Positions 32,401 to 41,900 of a stretch of DNA of 64,000 nt are shown here, one piece after another; position 1 is the stretch's first letter, and each line of letters starts with the position of its first letter. The translations under genes were made by a program, and so were the position numbers. Under the pieces are notes generated by a model that saw nothing but the letters and a program-made list of their open reading frames with translations, was not told the origin of the DNA and did not search any database. Origin of the DNA: Streptomyces profundus (GTDB lineage: Bacteria > Actinomycetota > Actinomycetes > Streptomycetales > Streptomycetaceae); assembly GCF_020740535.1 (NCBI RefSeq), contig NZ_CP082362.1, forward strand, positions 6,321,501 to 6,385,500, written 5' to 3'.

Positions 32401-35400
32401 CCTGCCGCATGTGCACGAACTCACCCTGGAGGCGCCCCTGATCCTGGACCAGGGGGCGGAGCGTCAGCTCCAGGTCAGGGTCGGCCCGCTGGACCCGGCC
32501 GGCAGCCGTCAGGTCAGCGTCCACTCGCGGCCCAGGGGGGAGGACGACGCCCCGTGGACCCGGCACGCCAGCGGTCTGCTCGCCGACGACGGCCAGCCCG
32601 TGCCGGCGCCCGAGTCCACCGTCTGGCCCCCGGCCGGCGCCGAGGCCGCCGACACCGAGGACTTCTACGACCGGCTGACCGGCACCGGCTACCAGTACAC
32701 CTCCGCCTTCCGCGGCCTGCGAGCCGCCTGGCGCCGTGGCGACGAGGTGTTCGCCGAGGTCGAACTCCCCGACGAGCACCGCGAGTCGGCGTCCTCGTTC
32801 GGCATCCACCCGGCGCTGCTCGACGCCGTCCTGCACACCGGGCTGCTGCGCGCCGGCGACCAGGTCGACGGCATCGAGGTCCATCTGCCCTGGGTCTGGC
32901 GCGGGTTCACCCTGGCCGCCACCGGCGCGACGGCGCTCCGGGTGCGGTCCGCGCTCACCGAGGACGGCAAGCTCACCGTCAGCGCCACCGACCCGGACGG
33001 CTCGCCCGTCCTCGCCGTGGAGTCGATCGTCAACCGGCCGGTGGCCTCGCTCGGCGGCGCGGGCGACAGCGGCGGCCCCGACCTCTCCGACGCGCTCTTC
33101 CGGCTGGCGTGGGAGCCGCTGGGGCAGCCGGCCACGGCGGTCGCGAGCGGCGACGTCGCGGTCCTCGCCCCGCACGGCACCGGCGACCAGGGGCTCGGCC
33201 TCGAAGGGCTCCCGGCCTACCGGAGCCTGCCGGAGCTGGCCGAGGCCGTCGACGCCGGCCGGCCCCTGCCCGGCACGGTGCTGCTGCCCTGCCCGCCGGC
33301 GATCCGCGCCGACAACGTCCCCACGGTCGACCCGGACGCCGCGCGCGGCACCGTGCTCGACACCCTCGAACTCCTCAAGGACTGGATCGACGACGCCCGT
33401 TGGACGTCCGCCCGGCTGGTCCTGGTGACCAGCGGCGCGGTCGCCACCGCCGTCGGCCAGGAGGTCGGCGACCTCACCGCCGCCGCCGTGCGCGGCCTGG
33501 TGCGGTCCGCCTCCGCCGAACACCCGGGACGCTTCGGGCTGCTGGACACCGGCGCCGGGGGAGTGGACCTGACCGGCCTGCGGGCCGCGCTCGACTGCGG
33601 CGAGAGCGAGGTCGTCGCCACCCGCGACGGCGAGCCCCTGGTGCCCAGGCTGCGGCGGATCGACTCCGGCGCCGGCCTGGTGCTGCCCGCCGACGAGGGC
33701 TGGCGCCTGGCCTGGACGGGCTCCGGCTCCCTGGACGACATGGCGCTCGACCCCGCCCCCGACGTGTGGGAGCCGCTGGGCGAACGCCAGGTCCGCGTCC
33801 GGGTCCGCGCCGCCGGCCTGAACTTCCGTGACGTGGTGACCGCCCTCGGCATGCTCCAGGTCGACGACGCCGCTGGCGCCGAGGCCGCCGGCGTCGTGGT
33901 GGCGACCGGCGCCGGCGTCACCGGCGTGGCCGTGGGGGACCATGTGATGGGCGTGACCGCCGGCGCCTTCGCGTCCGTCAACGTGGTGGACGAACGCCTC
34001 CTGGTGCCCGTGCCGCGCAACTGGGCCTGGGAGACGGCGGCGTCCCTGCCGGTCGCGTTCGCCACCGCCTGGTACGGGCTCGGCGACCTCGCCGGGCTGA
34101 GCGCGGGGGAGAAGGTGCTGGTGCACGCCGGCGCCGGCGGCGTCGGCATGGCCGCCATCCAACTCGCCCGCCACTGGGGCGCCGAGGTGTTCGCCACCGC
34201 CCACCCCGACAAGTGGCATGTGCTGCGCGGATTCGGCCTCGACGACGACCACATCGCCTCCTCCCGCGACCTCGTCTTCGAGAAGCAGTTCGGCGAGGTC
34301 ACCGACGGTCGCGGCATCGATGTCGTGCTGAACTCCCTCGCCGGGGAGTTCGTCGACGCCTCGATGCGGCTGCTCGGCACGGGGGGCCGCTTCCTGGAGA
34401 TGGGCAAGACCGACATCCGCACCGCCGAGCAGGCGAGCGCCGTCCGCGACGACGTCTCCTACGCCGCCTTCGACCTCTCCGAGGCCGGGCCCGAGCGGCT
34501 CAACGCGATCCTGCGCCTCGTGGTGTCCGCCCTGGAGGAGGGCCGGATCGCGCCGCTGCCGATCCGCACCAGGGACATGCGGCGCGCCCCCGAGGTGTTC
34601 CGCTGGATGGCCCAGGGCCGGCACATCGGCAAGAACGTGCTGCGGGTGCCCGGCACCCCGGCCACCGGCACCGTGCTGATCACCGGCGGCACCGGCACCC
34701 TCGGCCGGCTGATCGCCCGGCGCCTCGTCGAACGCCACGGCGTGCGCCATCTGCTGCTGGTCAGCCGCAGGGGCGAGCGGGCGCCCGGCGCCGATGAGGC
34801 GCGCCAGGAGCTGGCCGAGCTCGGCGCCCACGTCACCGTCGCGGCCTGCGACACCGGGGACCGCGCCCAACTCGCCGCGCTCCTCGCCTCGTTGCCCGAG
34901 GACGCCCCGCTGAGCGGCGTGGTGCACGCGGCCGGTGTGCTGGACGACGGCATGATCCACTCCCTGGAGCCCGGGCAGGTCGACCGCGTGCTGCGGCCCA
35001 AGCTGGACGCCGCCGTGCACCTGCACGAGCTGACGGCCGGCCTGGACCTGGAGTGGTTCGTGATGTTCTCCTCGGCGGCCGGCCTCTTCGGCGCCAGCGG
35101 CCAGGGCAACTACGCCGCAGCCAACACGTTCCTCGACACCCTCGCCTACCACCGCCAGAGCCTCGGCCTGCCAGGTGTCTCGCTGGCCTGGGGCCACTGG
35201 CAGCAGGCCAGCGAGATGACCGGCCACCTCAGCGACAGCGACCACCAGCGGATGGCGCGCGGCGGCATGGCCCCGATGTCGAGCGAGCGCGGCCTGGAGC
35301 TGTTCGACGCCGCGCTCCGCACCGACGAGCCGCTGCTGTTGACCGCCCCGCTCGACGTGCGGGCGCTCCAGGGCGCGGCCCCCGAGCAGATCCCGCCGCT

Positions 35401-35971
35401 GATGCGGGCCCTGGTCCGGCCCGCCAGGCGGCAGGCCGCCGGCCGGCAGGTCTCCTCCCTCACCGACCGGCTGGCCGCGCTGCCGGCCGCCGAGCGGGAA
35501 CGAGAGGTGACCGACCTGGTGCGGGGCCAGGCGGCCACCATCCTCGGGCACGGCTCGCGCAAGGCGATCGACCCCGAACGCGGCTTCCAGGACATGGGGT
35601 TCGACTCCCTGACCGCCGTGGAGCTGCGGAACCGGCTCAGCGCCGACACCGGCCTGCGGCTGCCGGCCACCCTCATCTTCGACTACCCGACGCCGGCGGC
35701 GCTCGCGGCCCTGCTGCTCTCCGAACTCGCCCCCGACACCGAGCCCGAGACACCGGGGGACGCCCGCGAGGCCGAGGTCCGGCGGGCCCTGGCGACCCTG
35801 CCGATGGAGCGTTTCGAGGAGGCCGGGATCGCCGATGTCCTGCTGCGGCTGGCACGCGGTGACGACCCGTCCGCCGGCGGTTCGGCCGCCGACCCAACGG
35901 CCGATCGGACCATCGGCGAGATGAGTGCCGACGACCTCATCAGCCTGGTCCTGGGCGACAACGAATCCTGA
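29459..35971 (+). CDS. Type I modular PKS, one fully reducing module: KS-AT-DH-ER-KR-ACP (PKS-5)
   Basis: This protein has 2170 residues. ATG 29459 is preceded by CGGAGA and gives the docking helix DEIIEALRASLTENEQLRQQ, which shows it is the real start although the frame is open upstream. Domains are KS (36-460, Cys193), AT (560-850, Ser650, YASH 750-753, methylmalonyl), DH (920-1195, His956 in an intact HxxxGxxxxP, Asp1122), ER (1430-1730, LGML with Leu1466 where PKS-2 and PKS-3 have Tyr), KR (1738-1920, LDD 1828-1830, Tyr1885, B-type) and ACP (Ser2050). The C-terminus ends with the docking motif IGEMSADDLISLVL, the same class as PKS-4. It should add a methylmalonate unit and reduce it fully. 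The N-terminal helix belongs to the same class as that of PKS-6, which begins 20 bases downstream. The Leu in the ER suggests methyl stereochemistry opposite to the Tyr-type ERs. Confidence 0.96.
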   Translation: MTTSSDEIIEALRASLTENEQLRQQNEELIATAQEPIAIVSMSCRFPGGADSPEELWRFLLDEGDAVSGFPDDRGWPRSEGEGAFVRGVDRFDAGFFGVSPREALTMDPQQRLLLATSWEAMERGGLVPTELVNSLTGVYLGATATTYGQGAEEEIKGSEGHLVTGVGMYSIAGRLSYTYGFQGPAVTVDTACSSSMVAIHQAVQALRAGECALALAGGATVLATPDMFTSMSTLDVLTFSGRCRSFAAAADGTAFSEGVGVLVLERLSEARRNGHPVLAVIRGSAINHDGPSNGMTAPNGRSQRKVIRQALANARLAPEDVDVVEAHGTGTTLGDPIEAQALLATYGQRPAGADPLWLGSIKSNIGHSLAAAGVAGVIKMVLALRNEVLPRTLHVDEPSPHIDWSAGEVRLLEEARPWPRGDQPRRVAVSSFGISGTNGHLIIEEAPSAPARPADAGGEAADATRWRTPVQPWLVSAKSAESLAAQAERLAGFAEPRTDLEPAAVANALARHRVAFDRRAVVVGSTTEEFVAGLRALAAGEPAPHVTAGTVGKPGRVAFVFPGQGAQWAGMAHELLDASPVFAAEIARCEEAFAAEVPWSLTEVLARAPGAPGLDRVDVVQPVSFAVMVALAALWRAHGVEPAAVVGHSQGEIAAAHVAGALSLRDAARVVVRRSAAITKLAGRGAMASIGVSRDAVAQRIAAWEGRLSLAAVNGPNSTVVAGDPEALEALVAACEADGVRARRIAVDYASHSPQIEEIEDDLRRQLADVEPTESPVLFCSTVTGEPLDTAGLDADYWYRNLRRPVEFQAAVDHLLAAGYGSFVEVSSHPVLSLGLTETVERAEASAVVLPTLKRDNGGPTQFFLALAQAHAHGLPVDWTPALPVAPAALEVPTYAFARDRYWLSPSGRVGDLGAAGIAEAGHPLLSALLALADGDTVVLTGCLSLTAQPWLAGHAVEGSVLLPGAAFAELAVRAGDEVGLPHVHELTLEAPLILDQGAERQLQVRVGPLDPAGSRQVSVHSRPRGEDDAPWTRHASGLLADDGQPVPAPESTVWPPAGAEAADTEDFYDRLTGTGYQYTSAFRGLRAAWRRGDEVFAEVELPDEHRESASSFGIHPALLDAVLHTGLLRAGDQVDGIEVHLPWVWRGFTLAATGATALRVRSALTEDGKLTVSATDPDGSPVLAVESIVNRPVASLGGAGDSGGPDLSDALFRLAWEPLGQPATAVASGDVAVLAPHGTGDQGLGLEGLPAYRSLPELAEAVDAGRPLPGTVLLPCPPAIRADNVPTVDPDAARGTVLDTLELLKDWIDDARWTSARLVLVTSGAVATAVGQEVGDLTAAAVRGLVRSASAEHPGRFGLLDTGAGGVDLTGLRAALDCGESEVVATRDGEPLVPRLRRIDSGAGLVLPADEGWRLAWTGSGSLDDMALDPAPDVWEPLGERQVRVRVRAAGLNFRDVVTALGMLQVDDAAGAEAAGVVVATGAGVTGVAVGDHVMGVTAGAFASVNVVDERLLVPVPRNWAWETAASLPVAFATAWYGLGDLAGLSAGEKVLVHAGAGGVGMAAIQLARHWGAEVFATAHPDKWHVLRGFGLDDDHIASSRDLVFEKQFGEVTDGRGIDVVLNSLAGEFVDASMRLLGTGGRFLEMGKTDIRTAEQASAVRDDVSYAAFDLSEAGPERLNAILRLVVSALEEGRIAPLPIRTRDMRRAPEVFRWMAQGRHIGKNVLRVPGTPATGTVLITGGTGTLGRLIARRLVERHGVRHLLLVSRRGERAPGADEARQELAELGAHVTVAACDTGDRAQLAALLASLPEDAPLSGVVHAAGVLDDGMIHSLEPGQVDRVLRPKLDAAVHLHELTAGLDLEWFVMFSSAAGLFGASGQGNYAAANTFLDTLAYHRQSLGLPGVSLAWGHWQQASEMTGHLSDSDHQRMARGGMAPMSSERGLELFDAALRTDEPLLLTAPLDVRALQGAAPEQIPPLMRALVRPARRQAAGRQVSSLTDRLAALPAAEREREVTDLVRGQAATILGHGSRKAIDPERGFQDMGFDSLTAVELRNRLSADTGLRLPATLIFDYPTPAALAALLLSELAPDTEPETPGDAREAEVRRALATLPMERFEEAGIADVLLRLARGDDPSAGGSAADPTADRTIGEMSADDLISLVLGDNES

Positions 35972-35991
35972 CCGTCGAGGAGTGGAATCTC

Positions 35992-38900
35992 ATGACCAGC
36001 TCAACCCCGCCTTCCGCATCGGGCGGTTCCTCCACAGCCTCTCCCGACAAGCTGCTCCAGGCCCTGCGCGCCTCGGTCGCCGAGGCGGACCGGATGCGCA
36101 AGCAGAACCAGAAGCTGCGCGCGGCGGCCAGTGAGCCGATCGCCATCGTCGGTCTTGGCTGCCGCTTCGCCGGCGGCGTCGACACCCCCGACAAGCTGTG
36201 GGAGGTGCTCGCCGAGGGCCGGGACATGGTGGGCGCCTTCCCCGAGGACCGCGGCTGGAACGTGTCCGCGATCTACCACCCCGACCCGGACCACCCGGGC
36301 ACCACCTATGTCCAGGGCGGCGCCTTCATCAAGGACGTCGGCGACTTCGACGCCACCCTCTTCGGGATCTCCCCGCGCGAGGCCCTCGCGATGGACCCGC
36401 AGCAGCGGCTCTTCCTGGAGATCTCCTGGGAGGCGCTGGAGCGGGCCGGCATCAACCCGCTGTCGCTCAAGGGCTCGGCCACCGGCGTCTTCGCCGGTGC
36501 CATCGCCACCGAGTACGCCACCAACTGGGAGGCGCTGCCGGCCTCGGTCGAGGGCTATGTCAGCACCGGCAGCATGACCAGCGTCGTCTCCGGCCGGGTC
36601 GCCTACACCCTGGGCCTTGAGGGCCCGGCCGTCTCCGTCGACACGGCCTGCTCCTCGTCCCTGGTCACCCTCCACCTCGCCGTCCAGTCGCTGCGGCAGG
36701 GCGAGTGCGACCTCGCCCTCGCCGGCGGCGGCACCGTGCTGCCCACCCCCTACGGCCTGGTGGAGCTGAGCCGCCAGCGCGGCCTGGCCGAGGACGGCCG
36801 CTGCCGCGCCTTCTCCGCCGACGCCGAGGGCTTCGGCTCCGCCGAGGGCAGCGCCGTGCTGCTGCTTGAGCGCCTCTCCGACGCCCGGCGCAACGGCCAC
36901 CAGGTGCTCGCCGTGGTGCGTGGCTCCGCCGTCAACCAGGACGGCGCGTCCAGCGGGCTGACCGCGCCCAACGGCCCCTCCCAACGGCGCGTCATCCGGG
37001 CCGCGTTGAACAACGCAAGGCTGACGCCGGCCGAGGTCGACGTCGTCGAGGCGCACGGCACCGGCACCTCGCTCGGCGACCCCATCGAGGCCCAGGCCCT
37101 CATCGCCACCTACGGCCAGGACCGGGGTGCGGGCGACCCGCTGTGGCTCGGCTCGGTCAAGTCCAACATCGGGCACACCCAGGCGGGCGCCGGCGCCGCC
37201 GGCATCATGAAGATGGTGCTCTCCCTCCAGCACGAGACCCTGCCGAAGACGCTCCACGCCGAGGTGCCGTCGCCCCATATCGACTGGGACGCGGGCGAGG
37301 TCCGCATCCTCACCGAGAACAGGCCCTGGGTCCGGGGCGAGCGGCCCCGGCGGGCCGGCATCTCCTCGTTCGGCATCAGCGGCACCAACGCGCACGTCAT
37401 CCTGGAGGAGGCGCCGCGCTTCGAGGCGCCCGAGCCGGCCCCCGCCGAGGACAGGGGCCCGGCCGTGCTGCTGGTCTCCGGCCAGGACGAGCGGGCGCTG
37501 CGCGCCCAGGCCGCCAGGATCGCCGACTACGTCGACCGGCACCCCGAGGCGACGCCCGCGGCGCTCGCCGCCTCCCTGGCCCACGGCCGGGCGGCGCTGA
37601 CCCGCCGTGGCGCGTTCGTGGCCACCGACCGGGCGGCGCTGCGCGACGCCCTCGACGCCCTGGCCACCGGCCGCGCCGCGCCAGGGCTGGTCGAGGGCAC
37701 CGCCCAGACGGCCACCAGGGAGGTCTTCGTCTTCCCGGGCCAGGGCTCCCAGTGGGCCGGCATGGCCGTCGAACTCCTCGACGGCACGCCCGAGTTCGCC
37801 ACCGCGTTCACCGAGGCGGCGGCGGCGGTCGAGGCGCTGGTGGACTGGCGGGTCGAGGAGGTGCTGCGCGGCGCGCCAGGCGCGCCCGACCTGGCCCGGG
37901 TCGACGTGGTGCAGCCGGTGCTCTTCGTCGTCATGGTGGCGCTGGCCGAGCTGTGGCGGTCCCACGGCGTGCGGCCGGCCGCCGTCGTCGGCCACTCCCA
38001 GGGCGAGATCGCCGCCGCCGTGGTGGCCGGTGCGCTGACCGTGGCGGACGGGGCCCGCGTCGCGGTGCTGCGCAGCCGCGTCATCGGCCAGCGGCTCGCC
38101 GGCTCCGGCGGCATGGTGTCGCTGGCCAGGGGCCGCGCCGAGGTCGCCGAGCTGATCGAGCGCTGGGGCGAGCGGCTGTCCGTCGCCGCCGTCAACGGCA
38201 GCGGGTCCACCGTCGTCGCCGGCGAGGTCGGCGCCGTCGACGAGCTGCTCGCCGTCTGCGAGGCCAGGGACATCCGCGCCCGGCGCGTCCCCGTCGACTA
38301 CGCCTCGCACTCCCGCCAGGTCGACTCCGTGCGGGACGAACTCCTGCGGGAGCTCGGCGAGATCACGCCGGCCGCCGGCAGCGTGCCGTTCTACTCCACC
38401 GTCGGCCGCGACCAGGGTCCCGTCGACACCACCACCCTCGACGCCGCCTACTGGGTGCGCAACCTGCGGGCGACCGTCGAGTTCGAGAGCGCCACCCGCG
38501 CCCTGTGGGACGCCGGCCACACCGTGTTCATCGAGTGCAGCCCGCACCCGGTGCTCTCCGCCTCGATCGAGGAGACCACCGAGGGCGAGGGCGTCACCAT
38601 CGCCTCGCTCCGCCGCGACCAGGGCACCCCCGAACACTTCCGCACCTCCGTCGGCGAGGCGTGGGTCGCCGGCGTCGCCGCCGACTGGGCGGGCCTCTGC
38701 CCCGGCCCCGGCGTCCCCAGCGGCGAGCTGCCCACCTACGCCTTCCAGCGGCAGCGCTACTGGCTGGCACCCGCCGTGATGTCGACCGACGTCCCGCAGG
38801 CCGCCGGCGACACCCTCGACGCCCGCTTCTGGGAGGCCGTCGAACAGGGCGACGCCGCGGCGCTCGCCGCCGAACTCGGCGTCGCCGCCGACCGTCCCCT

Positions 38901-41900
38901 CGACGAGCTGCTTCCCGCGCTCGCCGAATGGCGCTCGGGCAACCGCACCCGGCAGACCCTCGACTCCTGGCGGTACCGCGTCACCTGGAAGCCGCTCCCC
39001 GCCGCCTCGGCCGAACTCGCCGGCACCTGGCTGCTGGTCGTGCCGGCCGAGGGCGACGAGACGATCGCCACCGTCGCCGCCGGACTGCGGGACGGCGGCG
39101 CCGAGACCGTCGTCGTCCACCTGGACGACCCGGCGCTGACGCGGGAGGGCCTCGCCACCCGACTCACCGACCTCGGCGCGGCCCTGCCCACCCTCTCCGG
39201 CGTGCTCTCGCTGCTCTCCCTCGACCAGGAGACCGCGCCCGGACATCTGCTGACGCTCGTCCAGGCGCTCGGCGACTCCGGCCTCGGCGCGCCCCTGTGG
39301 CACGCCACCAGGGGCGCCGTCGCCGCGACCCCGGCCGATCCCGCGCCAGACCCGCACCAGGCCGAGCAGTGGGGCCTGGGCCGGGTGGCCGGCCTTGAGG
39401 CGTTCCACATCTGGGGCGGCCTGGTCGACCTGCCCGAGGAGCTCGACGAGCGGGCGCTGTCCCGGCTGGTCGCCGTCCTGGGCGGAACGGACGACGAGGA
39501 CCAGATCGCGATCCGCGCCACCGGCGTCCTCGGGCGGCGGCTGCTCCCGGCCCCGCTGGGCGACCGGGCCCCGGCCGGCACCTGGCGGCCGACCGGCACC
39601 GTGCTGATCACCGGCGGCACCGGCAACCTGGGCGCCCATCTGGCGCGCTGGTTCGCCCGGCGCGGCGCCGAACACCTGCTGCTGGCCAGCAGGGCGGGCG
39701 AGGAGGCCCCTGGCGCACGCGAACTGCGGGCCGAACTCGCCGCCACCGGCACCCGGGTGACCATCGCGGCCTGCGATGTGGCCGTCCGCGACGAGGTGGC
39801 AGCGCTGCTCGACGGGATACCGGCCGACCTGCCGCTGACCACCGTCCTGCACGCCGCCGGCTCGACCGAGGGCGTGCCGTTGGACGCCATGCGCCCCGAG
39901 GACCTGCGGCGCATCCGAGGCGCCAAGGTCCTGGGCGCCCACCACCTCGACGAGCTGACCGCCGACGACGAGCTGGACGCGTTCGTGCTCTTCTCCTCGC
40001 ACTCCGCGATCTGGGGCGGCGGCAGCCAGGGGGCCTACGCCGCGGCCAACTCGCACCTCGACGCGCTGGCCGAGCGGCGCCGCGCCCGGGGCCTCACGGC
40101 CACCTCGGTCGCCTGGGGCCTGTGGGACAGCGGGGCGCTCAGCGAGGACACGGCGTTCATGGAGAGCATGCGCAGGCGAGGCGTGCGCGCGATGGTTCCC
40201 GAGGTCGCCCTCGCCGCCCTCCCGCAGGTCGTGGAGGAGGACGAGACCACCCTTGTCGTCACCGACATGGAGTGGGAGACCTTCGCCACCAGCTTCACCA
40301 CGACCCGTCCCAGCCCGCTGCTGTCCGACCTGCCGGCCGTCCGCGCCGCCCGCCAGGCGGAGGCCGACGCCGGCGCCGCCGGCGCCACCGGCGCGGAGGC
40401 ACCGACCAGCGAGCTGGCCCAGCGCCTGGCCGCGATCTCGCCGGCCGCGCAGGAGAAGCTGCTCCTGAAGTTGGTGATGGAGCAGGCGGCGGCGGTCCTC
40501 GGCCACGAGACCACCGAAGCCATCGGCTCCCGGCAGCGCTTCCTCGACATCGGCTTCGACTCGCTGACGATCACCGAGCTGCGCAAGCGGCTGGCCGGCG
40601 CCACCGGCCTCAAGCTGCCCGCCTCGCTCGTCTTCGACCAGCCCAACCCCGCGGCCCTGGCGCGTTTCCTGCGCGACCAGCTCGTGGGCACCGCCGTGGA
40701 GAGCCGCCCCGAGCCGAAGCCGGCGGCCGTGGCACCCGACGACGACCCGATCGTCGTGGTCGGCATGAGCTGCCGGCTCCCCGGCGGCATCGAGGACCCC
40801 GACGCGCTGTGGCGGGTGCTGATCGACGGCCGGGACATGGTCGGCCCGCCCCCCGAGGACCGGGGCTGGGGCGACCCGGACGACGAGGAGGAGCACTCGC
40901 TGCTCGGCGACGCCGTCCGCCGCATCCGCGAGGCCGGACTGCTGGAGCGCGTCAGCGAGTTCGACCCCGAGTTCTTCGGCATCTCCCGCCACGAGGCCGT
41001 GGTCCTCGACCCGCAGCAGCGCATCCTGCTCGAACTCGCCTGGGAGGCCCTGGAGCACACCGGGGTGAACCCGAGGGCGGACCGGGAGACCCGCGTCGGC
41101 GCGTTCACCGGCATCACCTCGCAGGGCTTCAACCCCGGGCCCCGCATCCCCAAGGAGAGCCAGGCGTACCTCGGCGCCAGCGTCGCCCCGGCCTTCGCGT
41201 CCGGGCGCCTCTCCTACCTGCTCGACCTCAACGGTCCGACGCTGACCGTCGACACCGGCTGCACCTCGTCCGCCGTCTCCCTGCACCTGGCGACCCAGGC
41301 GCTGCGGCGCGGCGAGTGCGATGTCGCCCTCGCCGGCGGGGTCACCGTCCTCGCCTTCCCCTACGCCTGGCACCAGCTGACCGGCGGCGCCGCCGAGGAC
41401 GGCCGGTGCAAGCCCTACTCCGACGACGCCGACGGCCCGGGCTGGGGCGAGGGCGGCGCCATGGTCGCCGTCGAACGCCTCTCGCGCGCCCGCCGGTTGG
41501 GGCACCAGGTGCTGGCGGTCATCCGTGGCTCGGCCGTCAACCACAAGGGCGCGAGCAACGGCCTGACCGCCCCCAACGCCCGCTCCATGCAGGACCTGTT
41601 CGAGCACGCGCTGGCCGACGCCGGCCTGGCGCCGGCGGAGATCGACGCCGTCGAGGGCCACGGCACCGGCACCAGGCTCGGCGACTCCGTCGAGCTGGAG
41701 GCGCTGCTCGCCACCTACGGGCAGCACCGCACCGAGCCGCTGCGCCTGAGTACGGTCAAATCCCATATCGGGCACCCGCAGAACGCCTCCGGCGTCACCG
41801 GCGTCATCAAGGCCATCCTCTCCATGCGGCATGGCGCGCTGCCCGCCATGCTGAACGTGAGCAAGCCCGTCACGGACGTCGACTGGAGCGCGGGCGCCGT